Source: Streptomyces poonensis (GTDB lineage Bacteria > Actinomycetota > Actinomycetes > Streptomycetales > Streptomycetaceae). Taken from it: DNA of 64,000 nt. A program made the position numbers and the translations under genes. The notes beneath the pieces were generated by a model. That model was not told the DNA's origin. It saw only the letters and a program-made list of their open reading frames with translations, and made no database searches. Below, piece after piece: positions 1 through 8,743 of this stretch. Each line of letters starts with the position of its first letter. Within the stretch, counting starts at the first letter, position 1. Location of the stretch: the NCBI RefSeq assembly GCF_014650915.1, contig NZ_BMVW01000003.1, positions 347,384 through 411,383 of the forward strand, in the 5' to 3' direction.

Positions 1-176
1 CTCGCCGAGGTGGTGCGGATCTACGGCTTCCGCTGGGCCAACCTCCAGGTCCGCCAAGCACCCGCACATCGCGGTCCAGCCGGTGACCGCGGAGGTGCGG
101 GCCCACTAAGGCGGCCTGAACCGCGAAGGCAGGCCCCGGTCGGAACCCTCCCCTCAACAGCAGTGCAGCTCACTCG

Positions 177-599
177 CTACAGGTTCATGATCGGAACCTT
201 GGCGGGGTTCCCGTATGACAGAACCTTTCTCAGATCTGCTCGCATCTCATCGACATCAATCCCGGGGTCGATAGCCAAGGGCACGATGTCAGACGGCAGG
301 TTCAACACTCCAACGGCTTCATCGTCAAAGCGCAAGTACAGGAGACCGGGCAGCACCGCGACCTCTTCGAGACCGCCATAGTGCACGGCCCCGCTCTCGT
401 TCACGACGCAGTAGCTGTCGGTCTCATTCCGTACATCCTGTTCATCCAGCTCCTCGCGCAGAGGACGCTGAAAGTCGAAGTAATACCCGTTACTCTCTGC
501 GTCTTCCCCATCACCAACGAAAACGGTGAACGTCGCGCCGGGGACAGCTTCCCCAGCGACCAGTGCTGTGATCGCCCAGTAGGGGGATAGGCCGGTCAT
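177..599 (-). CDS. Imm10-like immunity protein (putative)
   Basis: Small acidic cytoplasmic protein of about 140 residues without signal peptide or membrane segment. The N-terminal half carries YYFDFQR, the middle has YCVVNESG followed by HYGG, and the C-terminal part ends in an acidic helix and LSYGNP. This order resembles the Imm10 family of polymorphic-toxin immunity proteins; the family call is from memory of the pattern and is not certain. The ATG at 599 is preferred over the more upstream frame opening because GAGGAG lies nine bases before it. No toxin gene adjoins it; the only toxin-like sequence in the window is a broken Rhs fragment near 28 kb, so this would be an orphan immunity gene. 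Confidence 0.5.
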   Translation of the reverse strand: MTGLSPYWAITALVAGEAVPGATFTVFVGDGEDAESNGYYFDFQRPLREELDEQDVRNETDSYCVVNESGAVHYGGLEEVAVLPGLLYLRFDDEAVGVLNLPSDIVPLAIDPGIDVDEMRADLRKVLSYGNPAKVPIMNL

Positions 600-671
600 C
601 CGCTCCAACTCCTCTTCTTGCTGCCATGCTTGCACGCCGATCACCCCCAGCCCTTTGCTGCCCGCCCCATC

Positions 672-696
672 CGTACCTGGTACGTAGCTGCGTACC
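672..696. other. Alternating CGTACC/GGTACG repeat cluster
   Basis: CGTACC (672-677), GGTACG (679-684) and CGTACC (691-696) alternate, so GGTACG can pair with either neighbour: a perfect 13-bp palindrome on the left or a 6+6+6 hairpin on the right. It sits in the 350-base gap before the recombinase relic, which otherwise shows no gene. It could be a regulator site or part of a recombination site; its role is not established. Confidence 0.35.
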
Positions 697-952
697 GGCC
701 CGCGCCGGTCGGCTCGGATACCTGAGCGTGCCTCCCCTCCCGACCGCTCGACTCCATTCCTTTCCCTGCTGCCGGAGGGAGCGGGCGACCGAGTACCACG
801 GTGCGTGTCGGTACCTGCTGGTCGATGTACACGGAGTGGTCACACACCGATCTTCACTTGTTCGAGTCAACCACTCCCCATGTCCGTGCGGCGGGACGCT
901 CGTCCGGGCATCACGGGGAGTGCAGGACGGCGGTCGAGGGGAGGCGCCGATC

Positions 953-2449
953 ATGACAGCCTCGTATGCGCCACCCGGACAGATCACCGATCTGCCAGCG
1001 GGCCAGATCCCTCTGACGGAATGGGCGCGTGACTGGAGCCCCGGTTCCTATCGCGCTGGTGTCCCGGCCTCCGGCAAGCTGAGATTCGCCTTCTACGGCC
1101 GGATGTCGACCGAGGACCATCAGGACCCGGCCACCTCGCGGGCCTGGCAACTGCTACGCGCCCAGGCCTTGGTGTCCGGCCACGGGCGGAACGTAGCCGA
1201 GTTCTTCGACGTCGGCCGCAGCCGCACCCTGCCCTGGGCCCGCCCTCCCGAGGCCGCCGCCCTGCTGGCCGCAATGGCCGACCCGGACCGGGCCTTCGAC
1301 GCGGTCGTCATCGGCTCCAGCGAGCGCGCCTTCTACAGCAATCAGTTCGCCGCCATGGCGCCGCTCTTCGAGCACTACGGCATCGCCGTCCGGGTGCCGG
1401 AGCTGGGCGGCGCCGTCGACCCGCAGCTCGCCGGGCAGGAGGAGCTGATGATCCTGCTGGGCATCCTGTCCAAGCGGGAAATCGCCCGCGCCCGGATCCG
1501 GGCCCGCACCTCGATGACCGTGCGGACCCGCGACCAGGGCCGCTACCTCGGCGGCCGACCACCCTACGGCTACCGCCTCGCCGACGCCGGACCACACCCC
1601 AACCGGGCCCTCGCCCGCCGCGGCGTCCGCCTGCAGCGCCTGGACATCGGCCCGTAGTGCGGCCCCATCGTCTCCTGGATCTACACCCAGCGGCTGGCCC
1701 GGCACAGCGTCGCCCGCATCACCCGGGCCCTCAACGACGCGGCCATTCCCTGCCCAGCCGCCGCCGGCCCAGACCGCAACCCGCACCGGCAAGGGACGCG
1801 CTGGGTGCTGACCACCGTGCGGGCCATCCTGGCCAATCCCGCTACACCGGCCACCAGGTCTGGAACCTCCAGCGCACCGACCACGACCTGCTCGACCCGA
1901 CCAACACCAGCCTCGGCCACAACGACGTCAGGCGTTGGAACACGCCTGCCGACTGGGTCATCTCCGCCCGGCCCGCCCACCCGGCCCTGGTCAGCGAGGC
2001 CGACTACATCGCCGTCCAGCACAGCCGCACCACCCGGACAACAGCCCCGCACCGCACCCACCTGCTGGCCGGCCTGCTGCACTGCGGCCCCTGCGGCCGC
2101 CGCCTGAAAACCCACTGGGTTTACCACCGACCCGGTTACCGCTGCCGCCACGGCCACACCAGCGCCACCCGGTCCAAGCCCGGCCGCACCCCCAACACCC
2201 ACCTGCGCGAGGACCACGTCCTGCCGCACCTGCCGGCTCTGCTTCTCCGTCTCACCCACCGCCTCACAGGGCCAGGACCCGACGCGCCAGCCGCCCTCAG
2301 CACGAGTACGGGACCGCCCACACCAACCGAGGCCATCGCCCACCTCCGCATCGAGGCGATCTCCCTGACCTACGACCCGGCCCTACGACCCGGCAACCAG
2401 AACCCTGACCGCCAGCACCCCCCAAGCAGAGAGGATCAGTATCGGCTGA
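953..2449 (+). pseudogene. Serine recombinase, copy 1 (nonsense plus two frameshifts)
   Basis: Relic of a large serine recombinase of about 500 residues. The start ATG follows GGAGGCGCCGATC, the same leader as copy 2. The catalytic domain has YGRMSTEDHQD with the nucleophile Ser, then SSERAFY and the linker LGGRPPYGYRL. A TAG at 1655-1657 cuts the frame where copy 2 reads a sense codon. A missing base near 1841 (GGCCAATCCCGC against GGCCAACCCCCGC in copy 2) moves the recombinase domain to the next frame, where the zinc-ribbon LHCGPCGRR is readable. Near 2400 the frame shifts back and ends STPQAERISIG at TGA 2447-2449, which I take as the ancestral stop. It cannot make an active full-length integrase. 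Confidence 0.85.
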
Positions 2450-2909
2450 CCAGAGTCCCACCGACTCTCACCGATGAAGGGAGAAGCCGCAGGCGGACAC
2501 CGAAACGACTAACACCCGCCCCGGCCAGGAGCCGGAAGCGGGTGCCGATTCCACCTGCCCGAGAACCGAGCACCGTGGGGGAACTGTGTGTCCGAAGTCG
2601 GAGTCCGGCACTGACGATACGGTCGCGGTCGCGCAGGGACGGCTCACGCTGCAGGAGTCACCGGGCGGCCCCAGCCTCACTTCATGAGACGCGGCCCCCA
2701 CTCGCCGGGGCGCCAGAGATCCTTGCGTCATTGCACCGACATCGAGCATGGGCACCCCAGCGCGCCGTCATGGTGGCGGTGGTTGCAGCGGAGGCCTGGA
2801 CGCGACCTCGCGTGATTGGAGCCGCACGCGGTCGCCAACCACCGAGGCAGGAAACAGGGGCGCGCCCAATGCGGACGCTCCCCGGGGGGCGCACCCGGCG
2901 CACCAGACG
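2450..2909. other. Gene-free stretch after recombinase relic
   Basis: About 460 bases in which neither strand gives a frame with recognisable motifs, ribosome-binding site or credible codon use. It is probably decayed accessory DNA. Confidence 0.4.
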
Positions 2910-3308
2910 CTACCGGGCGACCTCAGCGTTCACCTGAGTCAACCGCGCCCCGACGATTCCCAGGGCCTCAACGATCTGAGCGGCGGCGCCTGCGGAAAAG
3001 AGCCCCCTGGTCACGCTGAGGCCGAATTGAGGCATAGGAGGATGCTCCGTCTCCCGCTGCAGGAAGAACGCCTCCCCCTTCACCGGAGAGAAGGCGAAGC
3101 AAACCCACTCTGCGAGGTCGTCGTAGACGGTCTCCGGGCCGCCCCAGCGCTCCTCCAACGCCGCACGATCGACATCGACCTCAGCAAGCCACCTGATGTC
3201 GCGCAGGCTGACAGTGCGCTCGGAGATCCTTTTCAGTCCTGCCGGGTCCAGTTGCCTCGGATGCACTCTTATCGAACCGCCGTGACGACGATCGGAACGG
3301 AAGCCCAC
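2910..3308 (-). CDS. Hypothetical protein
   Basis: Soluble protein of up to 132 residues with no signal or membrane segment and no family I recognise. The credible part begins around SIRVHPRQLDPAG and contains WLAEVDVDRAALEERWGGP, VCFAFSPVKGEAFFLQRE and a C-terminal helix. The pattern suggests a small intact domain. The assigned start is GTG and is weakly supported; a GTG at the VHPRQL position is an alternative. Upstream minus-strand sequence in another frame also looks protein-like, so this could be the 3' part of a longer gene broken by a frameshift. Confidence 0.45.
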   Translation of the reverse strand: MGFRSDRRHGGSIRVHPRQLDPAGLKRISERTVSLRDIRWLAEVDVDRAALEERWGGPETVYDDLAEWVCFAFSPVKGEAFFLQRETEHPPMPQFGLSVTRGLFSAGAAAQIVEALGIVGARLTQVNAEVAR

Positions 3309-3431
3309 TCCTCACCATCCATTTCGAATTCCTCAACGCCAGCCTCCACACCAGCCTCAAAGGAAGCGTATCCAGACCTGTTCGACGCGCGAACTCCGCG
3401 GGTTTCGCACCGAATGCCACGCCTACTCGCG

Positions 3432-3686
3432 CTATGAACGGCCCACCGCCGCCGACGGTCGTGGAGGTGCCATCCGTGACAGCGACAGCACGGCCACCGC
3501 GGCAATCTCCCGTACCGGCGCGGCGAAGTAGATCCACAGGCGGTCACCGGACGCCATGCGCCGTCACCTGGACAGACACCACTCCCGGCGGGGCGCGGTC
3601 TCGACGAGTTCCAGCATGCGGTCCTTGGCGGAGGACCCGCCGTCCGGGACGGTACCTGCGGGTTTCACAATGAACAGCCAATCCAC
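3432..3686 (-). pseudogene. EVE-like domain protein with internal stop
   Basis: Starts at GTG 3686 behind a strong GGAGAGGAG and reads VDWLFIVKPAGTVPDGGSSA. After CLSR an in-frame TGA (3564-3566) interrupts it, and the same frame continues RRMASGDRLWIYFAAPVREIAAV before drifting and ending at TAG 3432-3434. GDRLWIYFA followed by a hydrophobic strand is reminiscent of EVE/PUA-like nucleic-acid or modified-base reader domains. Readable protein on both sides of the stop in one frame suggests a single CGA-to-TGA type change followed by 3' loss. The family assignment is tentative; the nonsense codon is seen directly. Confidence 0.5.
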
Positions 3687-4324
3687 GGATGCTTCTCCTC
3701 TCCTGAGTGCCTTGACCAGTACCCCGTCCAGCGCGGGTCCCCTGCGTGCAGCCCGGTACAGGAGCCTCCGTGCCACGCTCACACCCGGCCGTGCCCCGTG
3801 GTGCTCGGAGGCAGCCTCACCGTTGCTGACTGAAGCGGTGTGTCCGATCAGCTGGCCGGCAGGATCAATCGTCGTGCTCATACGGGGATGTACCTGTTCG
3901 CCACTCGGATCGTTGCCCGGCCGGCGCTGCTGTGCGGATGCACCGCGGCGGAGAGCGGAACCGCTCATCCTACGGCGGCCGCGAGGTCGCGGCTCCGCGT
4001 CGTCAGTCGGCACACCGCGAGTGGACCACCTACCTCAAGGCCCACGCGAGCAGCCTGCTCGCGTGGGCCTTCGGCCGACACGTCCGGGACCGGTTCCTCG
4101 GTATCCGAGTATGGGCACGGTCCTCGGCCGCGCGTCGGAGGTGTACGGCAAGGCTGTCAAAGGTGGCCGTGGCGCCGCTGCGTGTGCTGCGGTGTGGCTC
4201 CGGGCCAGGGTTCGGCCAGGAGCCGACGGCACTCCTCCAGTCACTCGGGCAACCGGCCAGGATCCGGTCCTGCGGTCGGGTCACGTCAAAGATGAACCGT
4301 TGGGGCGCTCGGCGAGGATTCCGG
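3687..4324. other. Gene-free stretch containing a hairpin
   Basis: Roughly 640 bases between the EVE-like relic and the MFS gene. A minus-strand frame opens from about 4013 but upstream of 3686 it has no motifs and the better start is the GTG at 3686. Apart from the long inverted repeat at 4037-4071 I see nothing definite. Confidence 0.4.
4037..4071. terminator. Long hairpin downstream of the MFS gene
   Basis: Perfect inverted repeat with 17-base arms (4037-4053 and 4055-4071) around a single central base, core CCCACGCGAGCAG/CTGCTCGCGTGGG. It lies about 250 bases beyond the stop of the minus-strand MFS gene and lacks a T-run, as is usual for streptomycete terminators. Confidence 0.55.
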
Positions 4325-5527
4325 TCATCGCAGGTACTCGTCGGTGCGGGCGCTCCAGATCGCCAGTGCGGCTGCCAGGGCGCAGGCGCCGCCGAGCCAC
4401 AGAACGCCCTGGAGGGTGAGCGTGTCGACGATGACGCCGCCGGCCAGCGCACCGAGGCCGATCGACAGGTTGAACACCGCCACCCAGAGGGAGGAGGCCG
4501 CTTCCACCGCCTGCGGGGCGGCCTTGATCATCCATGTCTGCAGGCCTACGGACACACCGCCGTAGGCCAGACCCCAGACGATCAGCAGGATGGCGCCGCC
4601 GATCGTCGTCCGGCCCAGCAGCAGGAAGAGCGGCATGGCGACCGTCAGGGACACGGCGATGATCAGCACGCTCCGGTGCGTCCGGTGCGAGAGCGCCGAG
4701 CCGGCGACGAAGTTACCGATCATGCCGGCCACACCGAACCCGAAGAGCAGTGGGCCGACGTAGCGCTCGTCGATGCCCGACAGCTTCTGCAGGGCCGGGC
4801 TCACGAACGTGTAGGCCGAGAAGTGCCCGAACACGATGAGGACCGTCGCGATGATGCCGATGCGCACCCCCGGGTTACGCAACTGCTCGGCCAGGAGACG
4901 CGGCCGGATGGCCTGCGAGGCGGCCAGCGAGGGCAGCACGGCCAGCAGGGCGATCAGCGCGACGAGCGCCAGGCCGCTCATCGACGCGAAGGCGATGCGC
5001 CAGCCGGTGAGTTCGCCGACCAGGGTGCCGAGCGGGACGCCGAACACATTCGCCGCTCCGACACCACCGAAGATGATCGCGGTGGCACGTGGCACGTTCT
5101 CGGTTGCCACCAGCCGGACGGCCAGGCCGCTGGCGATCGCCCAGAAGCCTCCGATGGCCACCCCGACCAGCACCCGGGAGGACACGAGGACAGCGAAGTT
5201 CGGTGCCAGGGCTGTGGCCACGTTGGCAGCGGTCATCAAAGCCATCAGTCCGAGCAGCAGTATGCGCCGGTCCAGTCCCCCGACGAGCATCGGGACCAGC
5301 GGTGCCGAGACCGCGGCGACCAGGCTGGGCACCGTCACCATCAGTCCGGCCGCCCCCTCGGAGACCGACAGCGCGGACCCCACTGCGGTCAGCAGACCGA
5401 TCGGCAGTTGCTCGGCGGTCACCAGCAGGAATGTTCCCAGGGCCACCGCACTGACCGCCGGCCAGTGATTCGTCTGCGGGGCCTGTAGGACCTTCGCCTG
5501 GGCGGGGGTCTGTTCTGCGGTCGTCAC
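4325..5527 (-). CDS. MFS drug/sugar efflux transporter (DHA1 type)
   Basis: About 400-residue integral membrane protein with twelve predicted hydrophobic spans and the short N-terminal cytoplasmic tail usual for DHA1 major-facilitator proteins. The loop after the second span has GGLDRR and the fourth-fifth span region has RVLVGVAIGGFWAI, typical of AraJ/YdhP-like exporters. The GTG start at 5527 has GGAGG eight bases upstream. It is divergent from a TetR gene 89 bases away with two identical palindromes in the gap, so the likely arrangement is a ligand-induced exporter repressed by its neighbour. The substrate cannot be read from sequence. Confidence 0.85.
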   Translation of the reverse strand: MTTAEQTPAQAKVLQAPQTNHWPAVSAVALGTFLLVTAEQLPIGLLTAVGSALSVSEGAAGLMVTVPSLVAAVSAPLVPMLVGGLDRRILLLGLMALMTAANVATALAPNFAVLVSSRVLVGVAIGGFWAIASGLAVRLVATENVPRATAIIFGGVGAANVFGVPLGTLVGELTGWRIAFASMSGLALVALIALLAVLPSLAASQAIRPRLLAEQLRNPGVRIGIIATVLIVFGHFSAYTFVSPALQKLSGIDERYVGPLLFGFGVAGMIGNFVAGSALSHRTHRSVLIIAVSLTVAMPLFLLLGRTTIGGAILLIVWGLAYGGVSVGLQTWMIKAAPQAVEAASSLWVAVFNLSIGLGALAGGVIVDTLTLQGVLWLGGACALAAALAIWSARTDEYLR

Positions 5528-5546
5528 CGTGCCTCCTCCACCATTC

Positions 5547-5593
5547 GGGAGCGATCGCTCCCAAAACCGACTCTAGTATGAGAGCGATCGCTC
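5547..5593. promoter_or_regulatory. Paired TetR operators, AGCGATCGCT type
   Basis: GGGAGCGATCGCTCCC is a perfect 16-bp palindrome at 5547-5562 and GAGCGATCGCTC a perfect 12-bp palindrome at 5582-5593. Their centres are 33 bases apart, close to three helical turns, inside the divergent MFS/TetR promoter region. This is the expected site for repression of both genes by the TetR protein at 5617. Confidence 0.75.
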
Positions 5594-5616
5594 CACAAGT
5601 TCGCTAGAGTGCATGT

Positions 5617-6222
5617 ATGGCACGCCCCCGACAGTTCGACGAGCAGAACGCGGTCGCCTCAGCGACCGAGCTGTTCTGGCGACGCGGTTACCACGCCACC
5701 TCGGTGCGCGATCTGGGTGACGAGCTGAGACTCACGCCCAGCAGCCTGTACCGCACGTTCACGGACAAGCACACGCTGTTCCTGCGCGCGCTCGACCACT
5801 ACCGGGCCACCGAGTCGGCCGAGGCCCGGCAGCGGTTGCACGCGGGTGACCGCCCGGTTCGAGAAGTAATCCGCGAATGGATGCTGTGGCTGGTCACCTG
5901 CCCGGCCGACGGCGAGTCCGGCCGAGGCTGCTTCGTGGTCAACACAGCCACCGAACTCGGCACCACCGACGACCAGGTCCATCAACGGACCGAGGCCGCA
6001 TTCGAGGTCACCCGGCAGGCACTGCGATCGTTGCTGACCGAGGGGCGTGATCATGGGGAACTCCCCACTGACCTCGACATCGACGCCGCCGTGGAGCTGC
6101 TGTTCACCATGGTGCTCGGGCTGCGGGTACGGGAGCGCGCCGGTCACGACCTAGCGCGTCTGACCACCGCGATCGACGCCGCGATCCAGGCACTGGGGCC
6201 CGCACCCACGGAACCAGCCTGA
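5617..6222 (+). CDS. TetR/AcrR family transcriptional regulator
   Basis: 201-residue repressor. Residues about 8-55 form the TetR helix-turn-helix, with ATELFWRRGYHATSVRDLGDE and the recognition helix in LTPSSLYRTFTDKHTLF. The C-terminal ligand-binding domain has GRGCFVVNTATEL, found in many streptomycete TetR repressors of efflux genes. It is transcribed away from the MFS gene, and the shared intergenic region holds two matching palindromes, so autoregulation plus control of the exporter is the simplest reading. The ligand is unknown. Confidence 0.88.
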   Translation: MARPRQFDEQNAVASATELFWRRGYHATSVRDLGDELRLTPSSLYRTFTDKHTLFLRALDHYRATESAEARQRLHAGDRPVREVIREWMLWLVTCPADGESGRGCFVVNTATELGTTDDQVHQRTEAAFEVTRQALRSLLTEGRDHGELPTDLDIDAAVELLFTMVLGLRVRERAGHDLARLTTAIDAAIQALGPAPTEPA

Positions 6223-6539
6223 CCACACTCGCCCAGGCCCGGCATCCCAGCTCCAGGGCCACCGCCGACCGACCGGAGCCGGGCGAAGGACCACCGCCGA
6301 CCGTGCGCCGCCCGGCGGCAGCAACAGCCGGCCCGGCCTCCTGGCGGATGGCGAACCGACACGGCCGACCATGCGGCTGAGGACCCGAACGGCCACTGGA
6401 GCGCGGAGGCCACTGACGGCATTCGGAACCATGGAGAAGGAGCGTCTCCGGATACCGCGCACACCAGCACTCGGCTGACCCGGCGTGCCGAACCACTCCG
6501 CGGCCACCTCGGCCAGTCCCGGAGTCCGGGCCTGCCGTC
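6223..6539. other. Gene-free stretch
   Basis: About 320 bases after the TetR gene with open frames on the minus strand but no motif, start signal or family resemblance; likely decayed DNA contiguous with the monooxygenase relic. Confidence 0.35.
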
Positions 6540-6833
6540 CCAGCGCACTCCAAAAGATGCAGCCGTCCCGTCCGGGCGGATGAGGAGCGCCGGAGCCGGC
6601 ATCGCATCGCGGAGGAGGAGTCCGGTACCACCTCGACGATCGACAGCCGGTCGGACCAGGGCCTGACGAGTTCGGCGTGGTGGGCTGCCTGGGCCGTGTG
6701 AACGAGTAACGGCCGCCCGTCGTGCAGCAGGGCGACGAGGTTTGTGGAGCCCTGGGCGGTCTTCAGCCGTTGCGTCCGGGGCAAAGGTCCCTGCGAGGGC
6801 GTCATCGCGAACGTGCACGTCGTAGCGGATGTC
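6540..6833 (-). pseudogene. FAD-dependent aromatic hydroxylase, C-terminal relic
   Basis: Three short minus-strand blocks in changing frames reproduce, in order, the C-terminal domain of flavin-dependent aromatic polyketide hydroxylases: DIRYDVHVRDDALAGTFAPD, then STNLVALLHDGRPLLVHTAQ with WSDRLSIVEVVPDS, then PAPALLIRPDGTAASFGVRW. In intact relatives these follow one another as the FAPD motif, the LL.GRPLLLD strand and the ALLVRPDG thioredoxin-like end. At least two frameshifts separate the blocks and the FAD-binding N-terminus is missing, so nothing functional is encoded. Confidence 0.6.
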
Positions 6834-6938
6834 GGTGGCCTGAGCATTCCGGTGAGGGAATGATTCACCTGGTACAAGTGCATCATTACGACTGAAACGG
6901 CTGCAGTACCGACCTGGTCTCATCGAGCCTCACGGCCC

Positions 6939-7500
6939 ATGCACGCCGCCCTGCTGACCGAGCTGCGCCGCGCCGACCTGCTGGACCTGGACGACTGCGC
7001 CGTGGACGGGTCCCGCGTCCGGGCCCTCAAAGGGGGGATCACACGGGACCCTCGCCCGTCGACCGCGCCCGCCCCGGCTCGAAATACCATTTGATCGTCG
7101 ACCGCCACGGAACCCCGCTCGCCGTCACGCTCGCCGTCACGCTCACCGGCGGCAACCGGCACGACGTCACCCAGCTCCTGCCGCTGCTGGACGCGGTCCC
7201 ACCGATCCGGGGCCTGCGGGGACGCCCCCGCCGCAAGCCGCGGCGCCTGTACGCCGACCGGGGCTACGACTTCGACATGTACCGCCGCCTGCTATGGAAG
7301 CGCGGCGTCAAGCCAGTGATCGCCCGACGCGGTGTCGTCCACGGCTCGGGACTGGGCAAAGTGCGTTGGGTCGTCGAGCGCGCCTTCGCCTGGCTGCACC
7401 AGTTCAGACGGCTCCGCATCCGCTACGAGCGGCGCCCTGATCTCCAAAGGGCCTGCTCGAACTGGCCTGCAGCCTCATATGCCTCCGCCGCCTACGAACC
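6939..7500 (+). pseudogene. IS5-family transposase relic
   Basis: Degenerate DDE transposase. The first block, from MHAALLTELRRAD to CAVDGSRVRALKGG, carries the first Asp. A frameshift near 7035 moves to a second block, YHLIVDRHGTPLAVTL through LYADRGYDFDMYRR (second Asp) to VVERAFAWLHQFRRLR (the Glu). A further shift near 7450 leads into LELACSLICLRRL, the usual tail. The N-terminal portion is absent and no terminal inverted repeats were identified, so the element is immobile. Confidence 0.75.
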
Positions 7501-7522
7501 ACACCCTGAAGCGATCAGTTGG

Positions 7523-7933
7523 CTACGCTGAACCACCCCGGCCGGACCTCGTGCAGGAGCGGTTGCAGCGACCGCACTGCGGACCGTACGTCACTGCGGA
7601 CCGTACGTCCTGATCCGTGACGTCAAGAGGCTCCGGCAGGCTCAGCCCATACCCACGCAGCCGCCAGCAGTCGAAGACCCCGCTCCCGTCGGCTGCGAAG
7701 TCCACATCGACCTCAGTACCGTTGTCACTCACAAAGCGGCACCCTGCTCCATGAACCTTGGAGGAATAGGTGCCGATGTGATCACCCCGGCTGATCCAGC
7801 CCGAACGGGCCAGGCCGACGACGTCCGCCAGTCGCTCAAGTGAGGGGATCGCCGCCCTCATGGCCTCGTCCATCGCGCTGAGCGCGCGGACGTAACCGAG
7901 CACGAGGTCTCGCGCAGTCTCGACCCGTTCCAT
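7523..7933 (-). CDS. Hypothetical protein (DUF6896-like?)
   Basis: Up to 136 residues, cytoplasmic. A helical N-terminus (VLGYVRALSAMDEAMRAAI) is followed by HGAGCRFVSDNGTEVDVDFAADG and FDCWRLRGYGLSL, a strand-rich core that I associate tentatively with the DUF6896 group of small actinomycete proteins. The last 25 residues (YGPQCGRCNRSC onwards) look unrelated and coincide with a 17-bp tandem duplication and the edge of the IS5 relic, so the native C-terminus was probably replaced. Function unknown. Confidence 0.5.
   Translation of the reverse strand: MERVETARDLVLGYVRALSAMDEAMRAAIPSLERLADVVGLARSGWISRGDHIGTYSSKVHGAGCRFVSDNGTEVDVDFAADGSGVFDCWRLRGYGLSLPEPLDVTDQDVRSAVTYGPQCGRCNRSCTRSGRGGSA
7575..7608. 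repeat. 17-bp tandem duplication
   Basis: CACTGCGGACCGTACGT occurs twice head to tail (7575-7591 and 7592-7608) within the 3' end of the hypothetical gene. It is not a multiple of three and so shifts that frame. Confidence 0.7.
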
Positions 7934-8107
7934 ACGGCGTCACCCGCGTGAGCCCGTGACTGAAGGGATTGTTCCATGGGGCCGCCGGCGTCTCCGCGGG
8001 AGACGCCGGCATTCTGAAACGATCAGTTATGCGGCCTGGATGCGGCCTCATGCAGCCCTATGGGGCGGCCGGGATCTCTTGTGCGGCTTCGGCCGGCGTC
8101 TTCGGTT

Positions 8108-8680
8108 TCAGCGCACCAGGAGATCGACGGCCACCTTCAGTCGTTCGAGGTAGACCTCGCGTGAGGTGACCTGGTGCTTGAGGCCGATCGATGCGCTGAT
8201 CATCGTCTGTGCGACAGGGGAGGCCGCCTCTCGTCCTGACTCGACGGCAATCGCGTCCCTGATCAGTTCCTCGAAACGTCGCCGCGTGGTCTCGGCGATC
8301 TCTCCGAGGAGGTTGGGATTGTCCTCGATGACCACCTTGACATCACCTGTCAGCGGACCGATGTAGCGGCCCGCCCACTGATCGAACGCTGCGACGAGGC
8401 GCTCCGGGAGAGGTCGGCCCGTGTCGGCCAGGACGTGTTCGACCGCGGTGATGTCGCGATCCAGGGCCTGGGTGACTGCGGCACGAAACAGAGTCTCCTT
8501 CGAGGGAAAGAGGTGGTAGAGCCCTGGCCGAGAGATGTGCGCCGCCCGCGCCACCTCCTCCATCGAGGTCTTCCTGTAACCGAATCGCGCGAACGTGGCC
8601 ATGGCGGAGTCCAGAACCAGGGTCCGGCGGCCGGTGTCGGCGATGGTCGACGGCGGGTGGCCGGCATCGGGGCTGCTCAT
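8108..8680 (-). CDS. TetR/AcrR family transcriptional regulator
   Basis: 190-residue repressor. The N-terminal HTH spans about residues 17-63, with ATFARFGYRKTSMEEVARAA and the recognition helix in ISRPGLYHLFPSKETLF. The C-terminal half is all-helical without a diagnostic motif. It is divergent from the short-chain dehydrogenase, with only 63 bases between the start codons and one inverted repeat in that gap, so it most likely represses both itself and the dehydrogenase. Confidence 0.85.
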   Translation of the reverse strand: MSSPDAGHPPSTIADTGRRTLVLDSAMATFARFGYRKTSMEEVARAAHISRPGLYHLFPSKETLFRAAVTQALDRDITAVEHVLADTGRPLPERLVAAFDQWAGRYIGPLTGDVKVVIEDNPNLLGEIAETTRRRFEELIRDAIAVESGREAASPVAQTMISASIGLKHQVTSREVYLERLKVAVDLLVR

Positions 8681-8706
8681 GAAGCGAGCATACGAGCGGC
8701 AGACGC

Positions 8707-8736
8707 ACTATACAAATCAAGTCTAAACCGTATAGT
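8707..8736. promoter_or_regulatory. Inverted repeat ACTATAC-N16-GTATAGT
   Basis: Perfect 7-base arms at 8707-8713 and 8730-8736 lie in the middle of the TetR/SDR intergenic region. The arms contain TATAC/GTATA, overlapping likely -10 elements in both directions. This is the probable TetR operator. Confidence 0.6.
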
Positions 8737-8743
8737 CGGCGCC

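Noticed and set aside
1..109. Possible 3' end of a gene (HPHIAVQPVTAEVRAH and stop at 107-109)
   Set aside because: Only about 35 codons, two frames compete, and no family could be recognised; too little for a call.
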